Both the position numbers and the translations under genes were made by a program. Positions 23,261-34,459 of a stretch of DNA of 64,000 nt are shown piece after piece. Within the stretch, counting starts at the first letter, position 1; every line of letters starts with the position of its first letter. This DNA comes from Nymphaea colorata. Taxonomy: Eukaryota > Streptophyta > Magnoliopsida > Nymphaeales > Nymphaeaceae. Below the pieces are notes generated by a model. It was not told the DNA's origin and did not search any database. It saw only the letters and a list, made by a program, of their open reading frames with translations. The stretch is from the NCBI RefSeq assembly GCF_008831285.2, contig NC_045141.1, positions 11,826,106 through 11,890,105 of the forward strand. Reading direction: 5' to 3'.

Positions 23261-24891
23261 TATTTTTACAAAAAACAATTCTTGATTTGATTTTAAGAAA
23301 ATTCATTCAGTCTATATAAACATTTCAAAAAATTATTACTTCAATTCATGTCAAAGTTTTGAAATTATAGTTTCGCCTCTCTAATAAAAAATTCCTAACT
23401 CCACCCTTATATATATAAAAAAGAAAAGGTAAAGCACACGTGGTGGCTTCTAATGAGGGTGTATAATTATATGAATAAATTTCACTGATGGTGGATTCAA
23501 ATCCATCAATAAGGCAAAGCTAGTTATATGCACAGGCCTCCATTATGCTCCTACAGGAAAGGTCTCTTTTCCCGAATCGGCCGCAACGTGCACAAATGAC
23601 TAAAGTGCCCTTATATTTAAGGGCAACATTTAGAGGTCGTTTGAATGCATTGAAACACTGGAGAACAGAACGGACACGTTCTAGGTCGTTTGAATGCATT
23701 GGAACACCGGATAACAGAATGGACACGTTCTGTTCTTCTCTGTTTATTGGTTGGATTTTTTTTTCATCTTAACGTTTTTAAATAATTGTAAAATCCTTTA
23801 GATATGTTCATGTAAAAACTTTAAGTGTTCCAACTCGGACCTAAATCATGCACCCAATAAAAATATATAACTTCGATCGCCAAAATTATACAAAAAAACA
23901 AACAGTACAATGAAAGAAAAAACTTTCTAATAAAAACAGATTAAATTCAGGAAGACAAATGAAATATGTTCAAATATTGGCGTGTGTTTGTTATTCGTTG
24001 AACAACAAAGTATATTTCCTGTAAAGTATTCATCTATTTTCTTTGTTATGAATGGGATGGATAGGCTGAGGACACCAACAGATTGGTAGCTTGGGATTTA
24101 GGTCATATGGGGGATGAAAAGCATCTTCAGTGGCATATTCACAGCCACCAAGGCATCTATCAACGAGAGGCATATTCAAAGCTACCAAGGTACCTCAGCT
24201 TGTAACCAAGCGGCATAGCCAGAAATTTTAGGTTGAAAGGCGCTCACTAAAACCATTTAAGAATAAATGTGAGCAGATCGAAACACAAAGGAGCATTATT
24301 TATAAATGAATAAATCATTTAAGATGTCAATATGAAAATAAAAGACTTTGGTCGGGCTGGTGTGGGCTCCGCCACTCGTGTAACCTACATTGAAACTTTG
24401 TGTAGGCTATTTACTTAAAATTTTAAGCCCGGATTAAAAGTTTTTAATCTCATGTAGGTGTCAACGTAAACCTTGCAATTTGCTGTGGATTTTATTTTTT
24501 TAATGCAATTTTCAGAATATATGGTAATTTAGATGCTTTTCGATGCATATAGGTATGATCTCTCATGAAATTTGAAGTGTATGTGGTCTGCCACATGTTT
24601 GGTCGAAATGTAACTTAGCTGACACAACTTGTGTCATTATTAATAAACTTGTATTCTGCATTTATCAGTAGTGGACATCTTCGCATCATTCTTTTCTTTT
24701 TCCTCTTTTTTCTTACATGCTTCTCTCCAACAGTGGTGGAAATACATGGTGGTTAGTTGGTGTGGGCCAGCTGCCGACACCAACCCGTTAAAATTTTCAT
24801 TGGAAGAATTAAAATCACACAATGTGACAACTCAATAATTTACTTGGACTCTTTAGTAAAAAAAAAAAATCTTTAACTCCACCACTATTTC
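23261..24891. other. no supported gene; short TPS scrap at 24266
   Basis: AT-rich noncoding DNA. The only item of note is a 27-bp exact match (24266-24292) to the intron/exon-2 boundary of the terpene synthase pseudogene at 33094-33120. A near-tandem pair of GTCGTTTGAATGCATTG phrases lies at 23636-23702. Confidence 0.5.
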
Positions 24892-25307
24892 TGTCACGGG
24901 CCGACTCCTTCAGACCGTGCAGCGCGGCAAACTCTCGCCAGTAAGCCGCAAGCCATCGCCTTGTTGAAGTGGGTGCAGATCACTTGAATGCTTCTTCGAA
25001 AACTCAAGACGCAAAGTACACAAAGAGTGTGGAAAGAAAACTTGCAATATATTCATTTAAACAGTTGAGTACATCACGAGGGAAAGCAAGTAAGCTTTTA
25101 CACTTTACTTACAAAGGATGGCCGAAGCCACTTATAGAATTCTCATGTCGACCATCCAAAACAAGGAATCTCAATCTTACACTTGGAGCCGTTTTAAGAG
25201 GGTGCTCCAACACAGGTGAACATTCAAGCTTAAACCAAGACTCAACATAAACAAAGCAAATACAGTAAAAACAAAGGATGACTATATAGACACGACACAA
25301 GGGAACA
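24892..25307 (-). repeat. 3' LTR of Gypsy element
   Basis: 416 bp, ends TG/CA (TGTCACGGG to GGGAACA on the plus strand). Same length as its partner at 29420-29835. Confidence 0.94.
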
Positions 25308-25329
25308 GGCTCCCCCCTTCAAATCAAGC

Positions 25330-26689
25330 ACCGTTCTCGGTGCTAACAGCTTCATGGTAGATCTTTACTTTTTCTGGATGGCTTCGCTTCAAATGAAAGG
25401 CATACTCTCACGTTGGCTGGTCTTCATCTACCCACTTGACCAAGTATCGTTTCGGTTCACCAAGGTAATTAACTTTGTGTCGAAGGATCTGGTCTAACTG
25501 TCGGTCGGTGGCCCTCCGGATCGAAGGAGCTCGTTGCAAGATCGACTCTCGCCGCGTCTGGCTTCTCTTCGGGTCTTCATCATCGGCATAGAAGGGCTTG
25601 AGGTTGCAGACGTGAAACACAAAATGCACCTTGAAGTCTGGCGGCAAGTCTAACTTGTTTGCTAGCTTCTCAATCCTCTTGACCATAGTAAACGGCCCTT
25701 CATACTTCCGGATCAGGGCTCGGTGTCGTCCACAGAAGATACTCGAGTGGTCTGGGTATAGTTTGACAAGAACTTGGTCTCCCACTCGAAACTCAGCAGG
25801 TCTCCAATTCTTGTCAGCCCATTTCTTCATCTTCTTGGCGGCCTTGTGCAAGAACGCCTTAGCTACCTCCGTCTGTTCTTGTCAGTCTCTCACGAACTGG
25901 TAGGCGAAGCTGGGTCTTCCCTTCTGTTGGGCAGCAAGAGTGTGAGGCATCAACGGTTGTTGTCTAGTGGCTACTACGAAAGGGGTTGTGGCCTGAAGAC
26001 TCACTTTTCTGCAGGTTGTAACAAAATTGGGCAACATTGAGCAGCTTTACCCAGTTTTTCTGGTTAGCACTGACAGAGTGCCGCAGGTACTGTTTCAACA
26101 AGGCATTGATGCGTTCGGTCTGGCCATCAGTCTGCAGGTGGAAGCTTGTAGAAAACAACAAGTCTGAGCCAAGCAACCAAAACACTTCACCCCAAAATTT
26201 TTTCATGAAGCAAGCATCACAATCGCTCACAATGCTCTTCGGCACACCCTAGTACTTCACGATATTTTTCACAAACATCTCCACCGTCTTCTTCGTTTGG
26301 CTCTCCTTTGTGGTTAGGATGAACGTGGCATACTTAAAAAACCTGTCCACAACAACGAAGATAGAGCTGTAGTCATCAACTCTGGGTAGACTCACAATGA
26401 AGTCCATGGAGATGCTCTCCCACAGACGCTTTGGAACAGAAAGATGCTCGAGCAGGCTGGCCGGCTTCTGGTTACTCCCCTTGTCCTGCTGGCAGATGAG
26501 GCAGGTCTTCACATACACCTCAACATCGTCGTGCATCTGGGGCCAATAATACCCCCGTTCGAGATGGGCCAGAATCCGCTCCTGGCCTGGGTGGTCAGCC
26601 CAAAGCATATCGTGGCACTCCTTTGTTAGCTTCCGCCGTAGATTGCCCCACTTCGGCACAAAAATGCGTCTGCCCTTGGTGAGGAGCAA
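25330..26689 (-). pseudogene. Gypsy integrase and chromodomain remnant
   Basis: 26249-26689: HHCC zinc-binding part with CHDMLWADHPGQERILAHL, YYWPQMHDDVEVYVKTCLICQQ, then core start SMDFIVSLPRVDDYSSIFVVVDRF. 25964-26245: SIVSDCDACFMKKFWGEVFWLLG and STSFHLQTDGQTERINALLKQYLR. 25408-25851: the C-terminal region with RVGDQVLVKLYP, KYEGPFTMVKRI, VHFVFHVCNLKPF and a chromodomain-like KVNYLGEPKRYLVKWVDEDQPT, where the expected next Trp codon is TGA. Frames are separated by stops near 26248 and between 25851 and 25964. It would have inserted cDNA into chromatin bearing the mark read by the chromodomain. Confidence 0.93.
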
Positions 26690-26707
26690 TCCATCTCGTA
26701 GCCAGAA

Positions 26708-27501
26708 TCATCTAGTCTTCCCCGTTTCGGCCAAGGCAACCAAGTGTTGGGCCGATGAGTGCTGCCGCATTGCTTCACGAACCCGCTCGAGGAGCGCACC
26801 GTCCAATTGGGCTTCGGAGGTTCTTGCTTGAGAGGCTACAAGTTCTGCCTTTCGACTCAACGCATCTGCTACCACGTTGGTGTTACCAACGTTGTACTCC
26901 AAAGCGAAATCAAACTCCTCCAAGAATTCCAGCCAACGAGTCTGCTTCGGAGTTAACTTCTTCTGAGTCTTTAAGTAACTTGTGGCCACAGTATCCGTCC
27001 TGACGACGAACTCTGCCCGAGTAGGTAATGCCTCCATATGTGCAAGCAATGCAAAATGGCGGTCATCTCACGTTCATGCACTGTGTACCATTTCGCATGG
27101 TCCTTTAGTTTCCGGCTCTCATAGGCGATCGGATGACCGTCCTGCATTAGTACCCCACCGATGGCAAAATTGAAGGCGTTTGTGTGCACTTCAAAGGGCT
27201 TTGAGTGATCTGGCAACCTGAGAACGGGCTCTTGTACAAGGGCACGCTTCAGGCCTTCAAAGGCATTTTGGGCAGACTGAGTCCAAATCCAGAATCTATT
27301 CTTTTTTAAAAGGTCTGTGAGGGGCGCTGCTATCAATGAGTACCTCGTGATGAACCGCTGATAGTAATTGGCTAACCCAAGAAACGGCCGCAATTCAAGC
27401 ATAGAGTCTCTTAGAGCCATCATGCTTCGTTTGGAACAATACAGGGGCTTCGAATGGTGCCTTAGAGGGATGGATGATCCCTCACTCAAACATGTCATCA
27501 A
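26708..27501 (-). pseudogene. Gypsy RNase H remnant joined to RT tail
   Basis: Contains FLGLANYYQRFITRYSLIAAPL (end of RT), then RNase H landmarks FEVHTNAFNFAIGGVLMQDGHPIAYESRKL and EREMTAILHCLHIWRHYLLG, and in the next frame EFVVRTDTVATSYLKTQKKLTPKQTRWLEFL and NVVADALSRKAEL. At its upstream end the reading joins FQTKHDGS (start of RT) directly to the LGLANYY block, so the RT palm with YxDD is deleted. Frameshift near 27050. Confidence 0.92.
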
Positions 27502-27794
27502 GCTGCCTCTGCAGCTCCTTCAGTTCGACCGATCCCATTCTTTAGGGGACCATAGCTGGTGGCTTGGCTCCGAGAACCAAGTCAATCTTGTGATCAACTT
27601 CACACCTGGGAGGTAGGCATTTGGGCAGCTTGGGGGGGCATCACTCCCTCGAACTGCTTCAGGACAGGAGCTAACCTTGGGGGAATGACTCTCGGTTGAG
27701 GGTCATCTTTTTACAAATGTACAACCACGAGGAATGTTTGTTCCTCATGACGTATGCCCTTCTTCAGTTGCATTGCCGACAATGTCGGCTGGGA

Positions 27795-28550
27795 CTAGTC
27801 CACACCCATCAACATCAATGTGTTGAACTTCGACAACATCATTGCATTCTGGCCTCTGAGGAGCTCCATCCCAAGAATCACCTTGAAATCGTCGAGGGGT
27901 ACTACGGAGAAGTTGGTGACTCCCGTCCAGCCTTCAATCTGAACTGTTACACCATTCGCTTCTCCTAGGATGGGCCTGGCTTCAGAGTTCACCATTTTAA
28001 GGGTCCTCTGCTGCGGCACAGGCTTCAATCACACTCGCTTCACCTCCTCTCTTGAGACGAAGTTATGTGTTGCCCCGGAGTCTACCATTGCAATAGTAGA
28101 CATTCCATTCAGAGTGACGTCTAGGTACATCAGGTCCTTGTTCACCATACTGCTAGACACTACACAACTTTGGACAGCATTGATCATATGGGCAGCACCC
28201 ATCCGTGATTGCCCTTCTTCGGTCTCACCTTCGATGGCCCTCACAGAATTGGCCTGCCCGGTAGGTCTCACGCGTTTCGGGCAGACACGCGCCTGATGCT
28301 TTCCTCCGCAGACCCAACAAGTCACTTCTCTTGGTAGCCCAGTGTAGTCCTTGCGAAAGAAGGGTTTTCTCTTGGCTGGCTTCTGGGCCGATGATTCATT
28401 TCTGTTGTCTCGTCGTTCCTCCCTCTTATCGTCGTGGTCGGACTTCTTTGTAGACTTGAAGGTATCGGTGTACCTTTTACGTTGGGTGTCGGCCAAGTGC
28501 TCAGCTACCACATATGCTTGCTCCAAAGTCTCTAGATTCGATCTCTCCAC
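27795..28550 (-). pseudogene. Gypsy zinc knuckle and protease remnant
   Basis: 28029-28550 contains CWVCGGKHQARVCPKR, a CCHC nucleocapsid knuckle, and IAMVDSGATHNFVSREEVKRV, the retropepsin box with D-S-G. A second frame (27795-28028) continues with the protease flap/tail region LDDFKVILGMELLRGQNA. The stop codon near 28028 separates them. Confidence 0.9.
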
Positions 28551-28853
28551 GTTGGCTTAGGCTTAAGATTGGAGCCCTATGATAAACCAGTGAAATTTAT
28601 TATTTTTTGGCATCATAGGTATGTTCAACATGACCTTTTGGTAGGTCCTGATGTAATCTCTCAAGGCACATGCATGCTTCAGGTTCGCAACCAACCGATA
28701 AGCATGTTGTTCAGCATCCATAGGCATGAAGTATCCCTTAAACTACTTGCGAAAGTCATCGAATGTACCAATCGTGCAGTCTCCATTCTCAATGTCCAAC
28801 ATTTTTCGCCTCCACCAAGCCACAACATCTCCTTCTAAAAACATTGTTGCGGT

Positions 28854-29390
28854 CTAGATCTTCAAGTCCTCTTCTTCTACGTTCTGTAAGTCCAGGTAGT
28901 TGTCAATTTGAAACAGAAAGTTGTCGATCGCCCTGGCATCTCGGTTACCACTGTACTTCACCGGACGTTGAACGTCGATCCTACTGGTCCTCTCTTGACT
29001 ACTACTGGCTGAGTTAGTACGTAGCAATCTCTGGTTTGAAGCCTGAAGTCCAGCGACTGTGTCCTGTAGGGTCTTCACCAAGTCAGAGAGTGATCGGTTC
29101 AAAGCCACTGACTTGGTCATCTGTTCCCGCATCAACTTCATCTTCTCATTGAATCTCTCAAAGGTTTCGGCAGCAAAGCCGAGGGCTTTCTCATGGGTGG
29201 CCACATCTGCGACCAACCGGTTCACCGTCTCCTCCAGGTTTCCCTGGTCATGGGCTGGGCTCGTCTCCTCTGAATGGGTCAGCTCCTTGCCTTTGGCACC
29301 TCGCAGATTATATTGTGATGCCATGGCGTCCTCCTTAATAGCAACAAGTCGGCGTGAAGCTCTACACCGACTCTCCAATCGCTTCCCCAT
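28854..29390 (-). pseudogene. Gypsy gag N-terminal remnant
   Basis: Frame of 178 residues with a predicted coiled-coil-like stretch (LEETVNRLVADVATHEKAL to DTVAGLQASN) and then VKYSGNRDARAIDNFLFQIDNYL, the usual start of the Gypsy gag retrotransposon domain. It stops at 28854 near the DLQNVEEEDLKI segment; the rest of gag up to 28560 is broken. Confidence 0.88.
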
Positions 29391-29419
29391 ATGAGCAGAA
29401 TCTGGGCTCTAATACCAGC

Positions 29420-29835
29420 TATCAAGGGTCGACTCCTTTGAACCGTGCGGCACGGCAAACTCTCGCCAGTAAGCCGCAAGCCTTCGCCTTGTTCACATGG
29501 GTGCAGATCACTTGAACGCTTCTTTGAAAACTTAAGACACAAAATACACAAAGAGTGTGGAAAGAAAACTCGCAATATATTCACTTCAACTGTTGAGTAC
29601 ATCACGAGAGAAAGCAAGTAAGCTTTTATACTTTACTTACAAAGGATGACCGAAGCTACTTACAGAATTCCCATGCCGACCATCCAAGACAAGGAATCCC
29701 AATCTTACACTTGAGGCCGTTTTGGGAGGGTGCTCCGACACAGGTAAACATTCAAGTTTACACCAAGACTCAACATAAACAAAGCAAATACAATAGAAGC
29801 AAAGGATGACTATACAGACACGACACAAGGGAACA
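29420..29835 (-). repeat. 5' LTR of Gypsy element
   Basis: 416 bp, partner of 24892-25307; the first plus-strand dinucleotide is TA here rather than TG, indicating decay. Confidence 0.94.
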
Positions 29836-29869
29836 ATCTCGGACCTTCACAAAAATGATGGGAACTTGA

Positions 29870-30134
29870 AACCATGAAAAAATGAATACATTCTACATTT
29901 ATACAAAGAATTATAACTTACACAAACACCATCTTTTAGTGCATTTTATTTTTGTTCAAAGAAAGTGTGTCAAACAATTATAGCTTATGTAAGCAACATA
30001 ATGTAAGACGTTGGTTGTCATTGAAATTCTCTAACCATTATAGACACGCAATGTGCACTCGGTTGCAGCTCTCTATATGCTAGTAAACCATGTTTGCAAT
30101 ATTTTTGAAATGGCAAGCTGCAGTTCTTAGAGGT
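29870..30134 (+). repeat. duplicated terpene synthase upstream region
   Basis: Similar to 32500-32720, which lies directly upstream of the terpene synthase pseudogene. Shared phrases include CATTCTAC/TATTTATAC, AAATTCTCTAACCATTA, GACACGCAA and GCAGCTCTCTATAT. It appears to be a tandem duplicate of the promoter region, later interrupted by the element at 30144-32389. Confidence 0.7.
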
Positions 30135-30789
30135 GATGGGGTGTAATGTTGTAAGAAGTGTACGCTTCTTACAAAATAAAAGCGCCTCAAGGCATTTTTT
30201 TTCTGAAACGCCTTGAGGCAAGGGTGTGAGGCACATGCATCCCTGAAGCGTGCACCTCATATGTTAGAGACGTATGCCTCAAGGTGTGGCACATTTAGTG
30301 CTTGAGGCGTACACTTCAAGGACAGATTAATTGCTTTAATTAAAAAAATTAAAATTGAATAAAAATTGTCAAGAAGCTCAAGAATCAAGTAGCCCTAATT
30401 AACCACGGTTCTCTCCGTAAACACCCTATTCTCAATCCCAAATCACATCTGAAGTTCAACCGTTGCAGGACTGCATGCTGTTTTTCTTCTTCCATTGCTG
30501 GAGGCTGGAGCAACGGAGCTGCGGCCGGTGGAGGCTTGGAGCCATCGCCCAACAACTATAAGTCAATCTCTTCTCCATAACCTAAATTTGGTAAGCTTTA
30601 TTCTCTGCAAGTACACATGCATCGTTGATCCTTTGGCTAGGCAAAAAAGGGGGAAACAAGGGAGGAAGAAAATAGAAGCACCAAAAAAGGGATCGAGAAT
30701 TGATGATGTTTGTTGATTTGTATGGTTGGTTGTTTCCCATTTGCGTGCGACTGTGCAACCCATTTTGCCCAAGTCCCTATTTGAGCCCC

Positions 30790-31180
30790 AGTTGATCTTT
30801 TTTAATGTCAAGTGAGACCAACATCAATTGACAGGAGGCAGAAGGGGCTCTTTAAATTAGGACCGCTTGCAACTATTGGAGACTCCCTTGGACATAACAA
30901 ACCAACTTGCAAGATTGATACGAGAAGCTCAATCCTGGTGTTTGATCTTATGGGTTCTTGCTGCCCATTGTAGCTGTTGCTACCATACCCTTCCAGAAGG
31001 CATCCATCAGCAACCTCTAGAACTGCATCAGGAAGTGCATTAGCTACCCACTGTGTCAAGCTAAAATCACCCACAAACATTGCATCTGTAGGTTTTCTTC
31101 TTGTGAATGTCTCCAGGAGAAGAATGCCATAGCTATAAACATCAGCTTTAGTTCATACCTTTCCGCTCAACCCAAATTCT
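30790..31180 (-). pseudogene. captured LRR receptor-like kinase fragment
   Basis: The minus-strand reading gives EFGLSGKV, a stop, TKADVYSYGILLLETFTRRK, then MFVGDFSLTQWVANALPDAV, LEVADGCLLEG and LVSILQVGLLCPRESP. This is the activation-segment-to-C-lobe part (subdomains VIII-XI) of LRR-XII/EFR/FLS2-like receptor kinases, which have an EYG-type start and the MFVGDLSLKQWV signature. It contains an in-frame TGA after GKV. No N-terminal kinase lobe, transmembrane segment or LRRs are present. It lies inside the 9-bp-flanked element, so it reads as a transduplicated gene fragment. Confidence 0.85.
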
Positions 31181-31561
31181 GATCAGTCAGTCCCACGTGC
31201 ATTAGAAAGCAAGATTACAAAGTCAGTTGGCTTGCAGTGGAATACACAAGTGCCACAGTTTTAACTGATGTTGATGATTTCATTTCTTTATCAGGTCTAG
31301 AAAATGGGATTCAAGTCCCTCCAATTTAAAGTGGGTCTGGACCGGCAGCAAGCATGGGCTTGCTTCTTAGTTAGCTTGATCAAAAGCAGGGCAACCATAT
31401 TTCTGTCAAAAAACTACAAAGCATATGCACTAATATAAGAAACCATGGGTTTGGATTTCATTTTGTCAATCACTTGTGAGAAATTTATCGGATCAATTGA
31501 TAATTGCAGGCGGTCCCTTTCGAAAATGACTTGATTTTGTTGACGTCGCCCTGATATATAT

Positions 31562-31915
<354 letters not shown>

Positions 31916-32398
31916 CTAACCTTTTTAAAAGGGAGTCGTGTCAACGCCCACCCTTGTCTTCTTCTATTTTATTTAGTATGGTTTTCATGTTAAAGAGCAT
32001 GACAATGGTCTAGAAAATGCATTGTGGTAGACAATCCTTTTATATTTTTTATGTGTTTCTTCATTAGTTGTTTTGCATGAAATTTGTAATATGTTGTTAC
32101 TTGTTAATCATTCAAATTTTTCGATTGGTGTTAATATTTGTTACTTTACGCATGTTATGTTATGACATCGTATTTATTTGGATTTACAAATCCTTTTGTG
32201 GTTTGCATACGTTGTGTATTGTTCTTTATTGATATGCTTAGGATAGCAGTCATTTTTTTCAGTTTTTTTTTGTTGTTTTTATAAATATTATATATTCACA
32301 AATTTGTCTGTGAAGCTCACGCTTCAATTAACACCTCGCCTCATAAGAGGCTCAATGCCTCGCCTCGATTTCTCACCTTTTACAACATTGATGGGGTG

Positions 32399-32748
32399 CA
32401 ATTACTCAAATACGTGTAAAAAATAAACATGGCTTTTGACAAAAATGGTTTTAAGTGGTGAACATTAGCTAATAAGTATTGGACTATAATGCATATCAAA
32501 AATGTGAAGAAAGAAAGCATTCTATTTCTATACAAAGAAAATAGAAGTACCAAATAATTATGGCTTAATACATTCTATTTATATACAAAGAAAAAAAGCA
32601 TCAAACATTCACAGCTTACACAAGCAAGATTATTTTAAGAGATTGAACCTTATTAAAATTCTCTAACCATTAAGACACGCAACGCATGCTCGGATGCAGC
32701 TCTATATAAACTATCAAACCAATCCTAAGCTAAGTCATCTGAAAGGCA
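32399..32748 (+). promoter_or_regulatory. terpene synthase pseudogene upstream region with TATA-like box
   Basis: AT-rich region; CTCTATATAAACT at about 32700 is a plausible TATA box 50-75 bp upstream of the candidate start codons. A diverged copy lies at 29870-30134. Confidence 0.5.
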
Positions 32749-33838
32749 TTGAAAGCATTCAGCATTCAACAACAAATGTACACACTGGTTCTAATGGCTG
32801 CTCATCTTGCCTCCCTTTCCACTCCTTTCGTTACTTCCCCCAAGCTTGCTCCTAATACCAAGGCTGGTTTCAAGCCATGGAATACAACCCTTGTGAGATG
32901 TGAGCCTAGGACTGAGGGCAGCGGTAGGTCTGCTGTTCAAAGGAGGCCCTCAAGATACCGGCCAAGTACATGGAACTATGACTTCCTCCAGTCCATTACC
33001 AGCGCAACATCAGTAAGTTTTCATACCTCTGATCTGACACTATTATTTTGTTTATTTTGGTATCATGATGTGATCCTAATTCAAAGACATGAAAATGTGA
33101 GCAGATCGAAACACAAAGGACCAGAGTTGAAGAATTGAAAAGAGAAGTCTGACAAATTATAACATCTACAACTGAGCAAGTGGCTCAGTTGGAGCTCATC
33201 GATTCACTCGGATGATTAGGTGTAGCCTATCACTTTGAGAGTGAGATCAGCCGAACGCTAGATGCCATATCCATAGCACTAGAGGATTTGAGGACCTCTA
33301 CTCTTCTTCACTTTGGTTCAGAATTCTGAGGCAATATGGCTATAATGTTTCTGTAGGTACATATATATACATATTCCAAGGTATTGACTCAATAATTAAT
33401 TCTTAATCTAGACTGTCTATTACCAATGTGTTAATTGAAACTAACCATTATAGTTTCTTTTTGCATTTGGTACAGTCCTTTAGTACATTTAGGGAACAAA
33501 CTGGCCGGTTCTCTGAGAAACTTCATGAGGATGTGGGAGGGTTGTTGAGCCTCTGCGAAGCATCACAACTGGCCTGTGAAGAATAAACTATGTTGGAAGA
33601 AGCTTCGGCCTTCTCTTCAGAGCATCTTAGAGCAAGGATAAGCCGCATGGACCAGAGGATGTCTCCACAGGTACAGCATGCTCTGCAGGTTCCACTCCAT
33701 AGAAGGGTTCGCAGGGTCAAGGCTCGAGAGTATATTGAGACATTCAAGAGGACGGACCACAGAAGCCAAGTGCAGCATGAGTTTGATAGGCTGGACTTCA
33801 ACATGGTGCAGACAATCCATCAAAGAAAGCTCAAGGAC
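32749..33838 (+). pseudogene. terpene synthase pseudogene, exons 1-3
   Basis: N-terminal half of an angiosperm class I terpene synthase (plastid monoterpene synthase-like). Exon 1 (32749 or 32776 to 33012) begins with a Ser/Thr/Ala-rich, transit-peptide-like N-terminus, then RRPSRYRPSTWNYDFLQSI, an exact RR-x8-W motif. Exon 2 (about 33104-33355) has TRVEELKREV and LELIDSL-x-LGVAYHFESEI, with two in-frame TGA codons where Arg (CGA) is expected, plus a frame change before FRILRQYGYNVSV. Exon 3 (about 33475-33838) has FSEKLHEDVGGLLSLCEASQ, an in-frame TAA after ACEE, and EFDRLDFNMVQTIHQRKLKD. The exons with the catalytic DDxxD and NSE/DTE metal sites are absent. Nonfunctional. Confidence 0.93.
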
Positions 33839-33909
33839 CGGGTACAATTCATTATTTCACTTTTGCCTAAATAACTTGGTTAATAGTTGATAATAATGCA
33901 GCAACTAAG

Positions 33910-33940
<31 letters not shown>

Positions 33941-33957
33941 ATTAGTGTCTGATATGT

Positions 33958-34290
33958 TATGTTGTTGTTGGTTTCCATCTTTGAGTCCACTAATCAACAT
34001 GGGAAATGGATGCATGGTGAACAGGGAGCTGCTCTCGGTTCAGCAGTAGCAGCAACTGACCACCTTCTTTCGTTCCTTCATGAACGTGGCTCTCAACAGT
34101 GCGGGGGTCTTCTAGTGCATATGGTGTCGGTGTCTTGGAGCATGAGTCCATGGACCATGTCTACTCTCTCATTGTCGAGCCCATCCAAACTACCTAAGCG
34201 AACCACTAATCGTTGTTTCCCACTTTCAACCATATTGGTGCCCATTAACCGAATCCTACTTATGATGCTATGTATCATCATGTAACAAAA
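33958..34290 (+). pseudogene. terpene synthase last-exon copy 1
   Basis: The reading with frame changes gives NRELLSVQQ and FFRSFMNVALNSAGVF followed by an in-frame TAG. This corresponds to the terpene synthase C-terminal segment before the usual Q-C-M-Y. Compared with the copy at 39317 it lacks about 16 bases after the TAG. The 3' flank (CCCATTAACCGAATCCTAC) also matches the other copy. Exons 4-6 between 33838 and here are missing. Confidence 0.85.
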
Positions 34291-34318
34291 TGGGTACATT
34301 AATAAATTAAATTCAGTA

Positions 34319-34452
34319 CTCTCTCTCTCTCTCTCTTTCTCCCTCTCTCTCTCTCTCTCTTTCTCTCTTTCTCCCTCTCTCTCTCTCTCTTTCTCCCTCT
34401 CTCTTTCTCTCTCTCTGTCTTTCTCTATCTCTCTCTCTCTCACACACACACA
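34319..34452. repeat. (CT)n and (CA)n microsatellite
   Basis: Imperfect CTCTCT tract with TTTCTC and CCCTCT interruptions, ending in a CACACA run. The Arg/Glu-rich minus-strand open frame across it is not a gene. Confidence 0.97.
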
Positions 34453-34459
34453 CATGTAT

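Larger units (their letters stand above)
24892..29835 (-). mobile_element. Gypsy chromovirus with deleted RT core
   Basis: Minus-strand Ty3/Gypsy element of 4,944 bp with two 416-bp LTRs (24892-25307 and 29420-29835). Flanks ATTTC (24887-24891) and ATCTC (29836-29840) differ at one base, as expected of an aged 5-bp target duplication. The primer site reads TGGTATTAGAGC on the minus strand near 29408-29419. The purine tract lies at 25308-25318. Domains in element sense: gag, zinc knuckle, protease, [RT core missing], RNase H, integrase, chromodomain. The chromodomain places it among chromoviruses. Confidence 0.95.

Noticed and set aside
34093-34455. Arg/Glu-rich 120-residue frame on the minus strand
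   Set aside because: It reads through a (CT)n microsatellite and the terpene synthase last-exon scrap; no coding signal of its own.
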